Below the pieces are notes generated by a model. It did no database searches. It had not been told where the DNA came from and saw nothing but the letters and a program-made list of their open reading frames with translations. Positions 57,401-64,000 of a stretch of DNA of 64,000 nt are shown here, in pieces; the first letter of the stretch is position 1; the number at the start of each line of letters is the position of its first letter. The stretch spans positions 59,374,564-59,438,563 of the forward strand of contig OY979718.1 in the NCBI GenBank assembly GCA_963855995.1. The letters are read 5' to 3'. Source of the stretch: Muricea muricata (taxonomy: Eukaryota; Cnidaria; Anthozoa; Malacalcyonacea; Plexauridae). Position numbers and translations under genes: made by a program.

Positions 57401-60400
57401 TCATTTTATTGCTCTTGTTTAAGTGGTTTTACTGGTAATGGAACATTCTGTGAAGGTAAACGTATAAAGAACAGAAGTATAGCTAAAATATCATTTTGCT
57501 ATGCGCAAGAAAGATTAACTTATGTATTAGTCGACTGCGCCGAAATTTCCAAAACAATGTATTTTTTATTCCTGTTTGTAATTTGGTAACTGCATGTTTG
57601 ATAAATTCGTGAATATATTGCCATATATTGCTAATTGATTTTCATCTGATAACAATACAACATGCATATATCAATAAATTATATCTTTTAAAAATACGTA
57701 ATGATTTATAGTTTTAATGTGCTTACAATTTAGCATTGTTTTTTTAGATCAAAACGAGTGCAATCAGAGACCTTGTCATTCCAATGCCACCTGTACAAAC
57801 GTTCCTGGATCGTTCAACTGCTCATGTCTGGATGGTTTTTCGGGTAATGGTACATTTTGTCAAGGTAAACACATAATATAGATACGACAAAAATCGACCT
57901 ATGCTTGCTTGTCGACGCTTATTTCTATTCCGTAGATCATTGTACCCCTTCGGCATTGTTGGACCCCTCATTGATCTCGTTCCGAGACTGCTCTGACTCA
58001 TTGAGATGAATTTGTATTATAAATACAAATTGTCTCGACGGCTTCCAGCACACTGTTAATTTCAGGGAGTAATTTTAACTCCACGTGGGGAGTCAAAATA
58101 ACTCCTTATAGGAGAGTAAAACTAGTGGAGTTAAATTTACTCCAAAAATGGAGTTAAAACTACTCTAGAATCCAAACTTTACTCCACCAAGAGTAAATTT
58201 AACTCCACTAAAGGAGTAAAAATAACTACAACTAATGGAGTAGAAATACCAGAGTAATTTTTACTCCAAAAAAATTACTCCCGGAGTTATTTTCACTCCA
58301 CTATTAATTGTAGTGAAAGGAGTAACTTACAGAATACTCTGTGTAGAGATCTACAGACATGTATTCATTTAAAATTATGATAAATGCACCATATCTATGT
58401 CACAAAGACGACTCAAAATATCGGGCATAGATTTGTTTTCGCAAGATTGCGTTATTTGTGCAGCCAAAATGTGATTGAATCTCTTGTAAGTTCGTGTTGA
58501 AATGAATATATGTTGTCCGTTTGTCCAATAGCAGTATGATATGAATGTTGCTGATTAAAAAATATAAACTATTTTGATTACGCTGACAAGTAGCTTTGTG
58601 TCCAGTTAATTACACAGATCAGTGGCAGTGCTACGCGCGCAAAGCTCGGCGGGATAGCGTCATTTCGAAGCGACGCCATATTTATATTTTCCACAATTAA
58701 AAGGTTTTATACAGCGAAGAAAGATACCATTTCAACCAAGATGAACGATGAAATAACTCCGTATACATCACGAAGGACGGCGTAAAACTCAGGTAAGCAA
58801 ATTCTTGTGGTTTTTGTATAGATAAAACAATTTAAATGTTTGATATTTACTGCCTCCCTTCCATGAGTGCATCGAAACACGTGTTCCATATTATAAATTT
58901 GAATTTCGCGCGATAGTATTTGGATTTAAAAAGAATTTATACGTTGAAATAAATAAATGCTTTTGCTTTCCTTGATGCATGGAATTCGGCTCAATATTAT
59001 TAGGATCAGTACTGTTAGAACCTTATCTTGTATTCCTAACTGTTAGAACCTTATATTGTAATGTGGCCATGACACAATGACTGAGTGCCAATCTAATGGG
59101 GAAGCCGGCGATAATATGTGCATTATTTCGTGAGTGTGTTGTTGCGTGTCATGGAAGTATAGCCAAAATTTGTTAGCTACCTAGCTTAAGGTAATATTGT
59201 AGCAGGGAAATTTGTGTGTTGCTAATTTGCTATGATGACTCAGCTTTAATGTGCTCAACCATTTCCTTCTCAGCAAAACACTACAATACTATCTTTATAT
59301 ATCTTGTTATACGGAGTATTTTGTATTTTTGATTGCCAAGGCTCTCCTCTTGATGAGCAAAATTCTCTGCTGTAAAAGATACAGCAAAATATAATAATAG
59401 TCAAAACTATTTATACTGTTAATTATCCTATTAGCATTGCTGCTGATATTACTGATATTATTAAATAGGAGAACAATGTTCATGAGTATTATAAGTAAGA
59501 CTTGCGTAACAAGAAAAGAGATATAAGTAATATATTTACCCAAGGAGCTGCAACCTCCAAGAAGTGATATTAAATCACCAAGTTTAAAAGTAACAAAATA
59601 CTAATTGCCCTATTGTCAACATCTTGTTACTGAATAGTCCTTAATGCAATCCATGTTTTACACCACACTACTTGAATTCGGGTCATTCCAATAAAGATTT
59701 GCAGGCCCTCTGGTAAAATTTGCTGTCCTTTAGGGAGGAAAGGAATAACATTGACTCATGGTAATAATGAAAGACAGTGGAACATGTAATTCACCATTAA
59801 TTAGTCTCACTGCACTTTTAGAAGTACCAGTAGTGCATCTTGTGTGTGACAATATAAACCTTTTTTGCCATACTGTATTTTTTCCACTCTCGGTCTCATA
59901 TACTGGATTTGTTATAGGGCCAATTTGTCTTACACCGGACTATTCTACTAATCAATAAAAGTGCTACTTTTTAAACTTTTAACCAAGCAGTCTGTTCATG
60001 TAAACTTTGCTATTTTATTCTATTTAATATCAAATAATTCTACTAGGAAAAGTGCTGACACACTAGAACATTTTGCATAGAAAAATTTATGATTGCCTCA
60101 TGTGTTATTGCATTAAAAGGTCATTTGAGAAAAGATCTATACCCCTCAGAGGAAATTTCTACCATTCAAGGAGTGGGATGTCTTGAGATGCCCAAAGGGA
60201 AAGTGAGGCATGTATAAGTTTGCCCAAGGGGTTACACTTTTTAAAAAGCCATTGTATTTATCAAGCAAAATGTTTGTAAATTAAAACGAAAAATAAATTG
60301 AATCATAGATGACGATGATGCCCTGGAAGGGGGAAGGTTGAATACCTGTGTGATATCTGAAGAGGCTGGGGGTATTTTTAATTTCCTCTGTGCAGGATCT

Positions 60401-63400
60401 TTTCTGGAATGATCCAATGCCCAAGATATATCCTTTCATGTATGGTAGATAGCTATTTGATTATCTTGACTTACGACTTTACTTATCTTATTGCAGCCTT
60501 ACAAAATTTTGATTACATACAATTGCCTGGAAACACCATTGGTTGAAAGGAGTCAAAGCTAATGATGCAAGGCTTGGACAATTGGGTGCAATATATTTTG
60601 ATTTATGAAAGATACTCAGCCTTGGAAAATATGGGGCTCATGTAAGCAGTTTCACAGTATTCGAACAGCTACTTGGAATGTATGAGACAATACAACATTT
60701 CGAAATCTACAATAGTTAGCAATAACCTTATTTAATAATATTGTTATAATTACCTATTCATAGTTAACTGATAAACCTAAAGCCATTGAACAGAATGATA
60801 TACATGCATGAAGACAACAAGTTTTATCAAAGAAACTAACATGTTGATCAAATTGTCTATAAATTGATTGGTTTAAAACAGCCCAAAACATTTTATGTGT
60901 TGGATGATTATGTTTAGAACTGTATTTTATAATTCTGTAGAATAGCATAAAGTGACTTAATTAAGTGTGTATAAAAACTCAATTCTTTCTTTTTTAAATA
61001 AATGTTTTAACTTCACAATATTTCATCTGATTTTATAAGTATTGAAATTATTGCAATTTTTACTCCACATACTATTTTAAGAGTAATTTCTGGAGTCAAT
61101 ATTACTCCACTTATGAGTGTAAAATTTACTCTCCCGAGGGGAGTACATTTTTAATAGGAGTAATAATGACTCCTATCAGTAGTAAAATTCACTCTACTTT
61201 TGAAGTAAAAATTACTCTGAAAAGAGAGTTAAAATACCGGAGTAAAAAATACTCTCAAATTGGAGTGAACTGGGGCCTTTTTTTTTTACTCCACTTTTAG
61301 AGTCAAATCTACTCCTTGAAAATAACAGTGCAATCTCGTTGTTAGCTCAGTCGTCCTGGCGTATGATTTCTAGTTCAACAGGTGGGGGTTCGAATCCCGG
61401 CTGGAGCTCAATTATTTTTTTAATTCGTCAAACTTCTTTATCAACTTTAAATTTTTACGATTTTGTGTTAGGGTTAGGTTTAGGGTTACGGTGGAGGTTA
61501 GAGATTCAATTGTTTAAAAATTCTGGAAAGCAAAATCTAAGTTTCGTCAGATAACTAGGCTTGGAAACGAGATCAATGAGGGGTGCGACCATTTTGGAGG
61601 GGTTCCACTGTCTACGAAAAAAGAATTGCCCTGTCGACCACTGAAATTTATGCACAATGTAACTTTGATCTTTTAAAGTGCTTATGAAACGAAATTATAT
61701 CAAACAATTTTGACTGCATTGTAAAGATCCCTTAAAATGACAATGTAATGTCTGCAATCTAATTTTGTTATCGTTTTACTTTGCTTCTTCTCCTTTAAGT
61801 TAGGTTCTAAGGATTTATAGAAAATTATTTTCAGCGTTTAACAAAATCACAGTAACATTCCTACATTCAGATGACAATGAATGCTGTTTTCTTCACTTAT
61901 TTTATTACGAAAATACGAAACTTTTAACAAACAAACAAATTACAAAAATATATATAGGATTAAAAGGTACTTTTGCTTTGTTTTTGTATTCGAGGAACCC
62001 GAGCCCCTGCTCTCGAACCCAGGCCTCGAGAACATCCTTCAGCCTGATGCAGGAAGTGCATCACAGTTAATATCAACAATAAAATACAAATGTCAACAGC
62101 TTCTTTCAACGTTCAATGCTTACTTTAGTCCTGCTGCAATATCAGCGTCACAGGTTTCTAAAAGATGCAACTTTTGTACAGGACGTCTGTTGTCGCGGCC
62201 TGATGACAAGCGTAGTGTTACAGATCTGATTCACATCTTTCAAATGTGTATAATTTGTTGGGTTGATCTCAACAGCCTGAGCTGGATGACATATCTCTGC
62301 AGTGGCAAGAGCCTCAAACTCTCGTGAGCACCTTCGCCTGTCCACTGGTGCTAGTTTACAGGATACTCTCTTTCGAAGACACGCCTTGTCTTGCTTCCCA
62401 CCAAAGCCAGACACAGAAATTCTAACACTTGGACCATCAAGATCAAGCTGTTCAATAACACTTTGCTTTATAAAGGAGGTTTGAGAACCAGAATCAAGAA
62501 AACAACGAGCAACCATGGAATTACCATTTGAACCACACAACACAGCTGGGACTTTTTGCAAAATCACTTTTCCAACTTCACTAGTTCCAACTGAACTAGC
62601 TGTTACATTACTTGTATCATCTTTTGGCACTTCTCCTTGACTTGGAGACCGAGACTCGAGGGGTCCAGTCTTTTCTGTGGGTGGTTTTTCTTGAGGTGGT
62701 TTATCTTGAGGTGGTTTATCTGTATGGAGAAGGTTTATCTGTATGGAGAAGGTGGTGGCGTTGACCTTTACAATGTTTACATAACGTCTTTCGACCACAG
62801 CTGGTTGACCTATTACCACTTTTCAGGCATAGAAAACAAAGACCTTTAGCACTCGCTCTTCTAAACCTTTCTTTCACCGTCAATGAAAGAAAATTGATAC
62901 AAGACCACTCATTGTGATCTTTACCACAAAACGCACACAACTTTTCTTCGGTCTGGGTAGACGAACACAATGCTGATGTGGATGTCCTTTTGAACCATGG
63001 ATTTTTTGGGAACCCTTCTTTTAAGCCACTCTTTGGAGGGTTGTGATCTACATTAGGTACTTGGGTACTAGATTCTTTTGCTCTTATAACTTTTTTCAAA
63101 AAGGAGAAGAGTTTTTTTATAGGCGAACAATCTTCTTTCTTATCCCCAATTTCCAGCTCCCACTTTTCTACAAGCTTTTTGTGTAGTTTATCCACTATCA
63201 AGGGAACCAATACAGGTGCCAGAATTTCAGAATTATATTTCTCCCCCATGCATTCTATTGAACGAATATGTCCAACTACTTTATCATAAAATACTCGCAT
63301 TGAGGTTGCATCTTCAGAAGTCAAACTGGGTAAATGGATCAAACCCCTCATGTGGGCATCCAATATCAATCTTGAATGTCCAAATCTTTCCTGGATGGTT

Positions 63401-63846
63401 GTCAAAATAGGCTCATAATTTTCAGCTACAACTGAAAATCCTTTGACTGACTCTGCAGCTGCACCTCTCGATGAACGCATAATGTACTCTAATTTCTGTA
63501 CATCAACTAAAGCACTGTTGTCTACAATGGATACTTTAACAGACTGATAATATGACTGCCAACACAAAATGTCCCCATCAAATGTTCGTAACTCAATCTT
63601 TGGTAGTTTAACTTGCACATTACATGTAGCTCCACTCGCATTGCTACTCTCAACATGATTATTAACACTTAAACATTGCATCATTCTAGCATTTGATGAA
63701 CAAAATCAGCTTATCATTTTTACGTTTAGATGAAAATGAGTGCAATCAAAGACCTTGTCATTCCAAAGCCAGTTGTGAAAATTTCCCTGGATCATTTAAT
63801 TGTTCATGTCTAAATGGTTTTTCTGGAAATGGCACATTTTGTCAAG
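39464..63846 (+). CDS. CACHD1/alpha2delta-like VWA-lectin-Cache-SEA-EGF protein (29 exons, 3' end outside window)
   Basis: Exons: 39464-40065, 42621-42768, 42863-42989, 43394-43464, 44339-44434, 46207-46393, 47121-47516, 48458-48610, 48808-48959, 49654-49797, 49939-50061, 50314-50401, 50587-50686, 50881-50964, 51901-52011, 52267-52372, 52463-52512, 52589-52691, 52825-53031, 53656-53712, 54429-54507, 54697-54796, 55082-55174, 55304-55466, 56066-56222, 56359-56481, 57339-57455, 57748-57864, 63730-63846; all in frame, 1,390 codons so far. Signal peptide, then VWA_N (AIKWQYFGSRNGFYHQYPS). VWA about 201-410 with intact MIDAS (DRSGS; LTDGEPSDN). F-type lectin 411-542 on one phase 1-1 exon. dCache to about 1016 (YAVVIDVEG, RYVGTESGAYRRYPG, MGVAGIDMSF). 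Cys-rich/PSI-like (CSEMSHCTWC) to 1126, SEA to 1232, then four EGF domains. Cell-surface or secreted. Relatives modulate voltage-gated Ca channels; the added lectin and EGFs suggest adhesion (inference). Least certain: the exon ending 49797 and the exons at 52267 and 54429. Confidence 0.88.
41758..42593. mobile_element. Outer MITE, split by a second element
   Basis: The left piece (GGGGGCGCACGGTCGTGCAT...GGTGCACCCTCATTA) and the right piece (TAATGAGGGTGCACC...GCACGACCTTGCACCCCC) are inverse complements. Inside, AAAATACTGCACTCTGA and TCAGAGCACAGTATTTT also pair. Lies in intron 1 of the CACHD1-like gene; its right end is 27 bp before the exon 2 acceptor. Confidence 0.7.
41799..42235. mobile_element. 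Inner foldback element (GACGAAC-rich)
   Basis: TIRs GCCGTTTTCACACTAGTTGA / TCAACTAGTGTGAAAAGGGC with dense internal AGACGA/TCGTCT words. Inserted into the outer MITE at TTA, probably duplicating TTA or TA, which fits PIF/Harbinger or Tc1/mariner-type non-autonomous elements. An internal stretch (42040-42180) is unpaired. Confidence 0.7.
45335..45425. repeat. Short tandem repeat, about 32-bp unit
   Basis: CGAGGGGTGCTTTCTGAGGG...TTCGCACC occurs in two full copies and one partial copy in intron 5 of the CACHD1-like gene. Otherwise introns 4-6 (43465-47120) show nothing recognisable. Confidence 0.6.
47653..47941. mobile_element. MITE with GTAGAGTCTC termini
   Basis: Left end GTAGAGTCTCGAAAGTA and right end TACTTTGGAGACTCTAC are imperfect inverse complements. 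The interior holds several AAAGTAAGCGC-like words on one strand. Lies about 140 bp after the lectin exon. Confidence 0.55.
48009..48200. mobile_element. 190-bp palindromic element
   Basis: AACAAACAGATAACATTT at the left pairs with AAATGTTATCTATTTGTTT at the right, continuing through GATACACGG, GACGTCATAATGTGGTAAGA and its complement. Same plan and similar motifs (GACGTCAT, AAGAACAAAAA) as the inner palindrome at 9465-9655. Confidence 0.65.
49319..49385. repeat. Possible retroelement 3' hairpin fragment
   Basis: GAAGACTGCAGACTGGCAGTC followed by GAAAGCTCG and an AATAAA-like run resembles the stem-loop found near the 3' ends of some cnidarian Penelope/LINE elements. No coding remnant is attached. 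Confidence 0.3.
51181..51290. mobile_element. Degenerate hAT-type MITE copy
   Basis: GAAGTAGATTGTTTTTTTCG, GGTCTGTATAGTCACAAATA and CCCCTCGCCCAATTATCA align with the interior and right arm of the 1913-2067 element; the left end is eroded. Lies in intron 14 (50965-51900) of the CACHD1-like gene, which also carries a poly-C run at about 51367 and no gene. Confidence 0.5.
53107..53622. mobile_element. 516-bp MITE with TTAA duplication
   Basis: TIRs AGGGAAATGGCAACAAAAA / TTTTTGTTGCCATTTCCCT flanked on both sides by TTAA. Arms extend about 120 bp (TTTGAAAGAGACTC; ATAGAAGTC; GCCATCTTGGAT / ATCCAAGATGGTGG). TTAA fits Kolobok or piggyBac-type elements. Confidence 0.75.
54838..54950. mobile_element. 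Degenerate hAT-type MITE copy
   Basis: GTGTCGATAATTAGACGGAGGGG at the left and CATATGAATACCCCCCTCCC near the right correspond to the arms of the element at 1913; the interior has TCCACAGACCGTAG. Located between exons 22 and 23 of the CACHD1-like gene. Confidence 0.55.
58051..61330. mobile_element. 3.3-kb transposon with CACTGTTA ends and GGAGTAAA subterminal repeats
   Basis: Ends CACTGTTAATTTCAGGGAGTA and, inverted, CACTGTTATTTTCAAGGAGTA. Each end has about 270 bp packed with direct and inverted copies of GGAGTAAAATT/AATTTTACTCC. CACTG ends are seen in CMC/Chapaev-type elements; the target duplication is unclear (possibly CA). The 2.7-kb interior has only short ORFs without recognisable domains, so this is presumably non-autonomous. 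Confidence 0.6.
61335..61410 (+). tRNA. tRNA-like sequence (probable pseudogene or SINE head)
   Basis: TTAGCTCAGTCGTCCTGGC resembles an A box/D arm, and GGTTCGAATCCC is a perfect B box/T arm at correct distance. The putative acceptor strands (CTCGTTG and CTGGAGC) do not pair, so it is not a functional tRNA as read. No anticodon is assigned. Confidence 0.35.
62148..62762 (-). pseudogene. BEL/Pao retrotransposon protease region
   Basis: After a proline/lysine-rich repeat linker (KPPQDKPPQEKPP), the frame carries an aspartyl protease domain of the Pao type with the catalytic triplet in CFLDSGSQTSFI, followed by GFGGK and a stop at 62148. No reverse transcriptase follows in the minus direction, so the copy is truncated downstream. 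Separated from gag by a frameshift caused by a 19-bp duplication. Confidence 0.8.
62713..62750. repeat. 19-bp tandem duplication at the gag/protease junction
   Basis: GGTTTATCTGTATGGAGAA is present twice head to tail (62713-62731 and 62732-62750). 19 is not a multiple of three, so it accounts for the frame change between gag and protease. Confidence 0.9.
62716..63684 (-). pseudogene. BEL/Pao retrotransposon gag
   Basis: 322-codon ORF starting ATG at 63684. It shows the gag pattern of BEL/Pao elements (DUF1759-like): LPKIELRTFDGDILCWQSY near the start, then FGHSRLILDAHMRGLIHLP, and zinc-knuckle-like cysteine clusters near the C-terminus (CAFCGKDHNEWSC, CFLCLKSGNRSTSC, CKHC). Assembles the particle core in the parent element. 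Reads out of frame into a stop just after the 19-bp duplication. No LTRs were identified, so the copy is truncated at both sides. It lies in the last intron of the CACHD1-like gene in the opposite orientation, 46 bp from EGF exon 29. Confidence 0.82.
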
Positions 63847-64000
63847 GTAAAAATATAAAATTGTTTCACGATGAACTTTAATGTGCGTTAAATTATACCG
63901 AAATTTCGTCTAGATATAAGGATCAAGAACCTTATGAGCTTTCGGCCTACATTTTTGGGCAAGCAAGCACTTATTATGAAGTAAGCACTTATTATGTGAG

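Larger units (their letters stand above)
57935..61622. mobile_element. Outer inverted-repeat block in the last EGF intron
   Basis: About 55-bp ends: CGTAGATCATTGTACCCCTT ... CCCCTCATTGATCTCGTT at the left is inversely repeated at 61565-61622 (AACGAGATCAATGAGGGG ... GGGGTTCCACTGTCTACG). It seems to be an older element split by the inner transposon at 58051-61330. Its right part also carries a tRNA-like sequence and a few degenerate TTAGGG units near 61470-61487. Confidence 0.6.

Noticed and set aside
61335-61410. Functional tRNA gene
   Set aside because: B box is perfect but acceptor stem halves do not pair; kept only as a tRNA-like sequence.

Overview
The window is intron-rich, AT-rich animal DNA. 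The best fit is a cnidarian, probably an anthozoan. The evidence is tandem immunoglobulin-type receptor genes with phase-1 exons, a CACHD1-like gene extended by lectin, SEA and EGF modules, a vertebrate-type TTAGGG array, and many foldback/MITE elements together with pogo/Tigger, RLE-type LINE and BEL/Pao elements. The phylum assignment is inference; no ribosomal or mitochondrial marker is present.

Layout. 1-7.3 kb: an immune-receptor-like cluster on the + strand. It starts with the last exon of one Ig receptor gene (transmembrane segment and tail), followed in the same frame beyond its stop codon by an ITIM-like tail, and then by a separate exon-like ORF with a second ITIM-like motif. A second Ig gene follows (signal-peptide exon at 2134, Ig exons at 3240, 3696 and 5237, and a decayed Ig exon at 7028). 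Its third Ig exon is split by 28 perfect copies of the telomere hexamer. 7.3-10 kb: foldback elements. 10.0-22.5 kb: a complete 18-exon glycerol kinase gene encoding 513 aa, with repeats confined to its introns. 22.5-25.2 kb: MITEs and featureless AT-rich DNA. 25.2-26.3 kb: an intronless rhodopsin-family GPCR. 27.5-28.2 kb (minus strand): a single-exon secreted protein resembling the DNRLRE/CBM96 domain family. 31.2-39.3 kb: a three-layer nest of mobile elements. A Tigger element was entered by a 5'-truncated CR1/L2-type LINE that left a 151-bp target duplication, and an R4/Dong-type LINE with an intact 1,069-aa ORF lies inside the (AAT)n tract. 39.46 kb to the right edge: 29 exons of a large extracellular protein on the + strand.

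The large gene encodes, in order, a signal peptide, VWA_N, VWA with an intact MIDAS, an F-type (fucolectin-like) lectin domain, dCache, a cysteine-rich/PSI-like stretch, SEA, and at least four EGF domains. All 29 inferred exons join in frame (4,171 coding nt), and the gene runs off the window. The lectin sits on a single phase 1-1 exon between VWA and Cache, so it looks like a shuffled module. The last EGF intron is inflated to 5.9 kb by a nested DNA transposon and a frameshifted BEL/Pao gag-protease remnant whose gag ORF starts 46 bp from the EGF exon.

The genes are not an operon or a pathway. Two themes recur: cell-surface recognition (Ig receptors, lectin/VWA/EGF protein, GPCR) and heavy, layered transposon traffic, some of it inside or within about 150 bp of exons. 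Exon boundaries were read by eye from GT/AG sites, phase continuity and similarity to known families; none was checked against transcripts.
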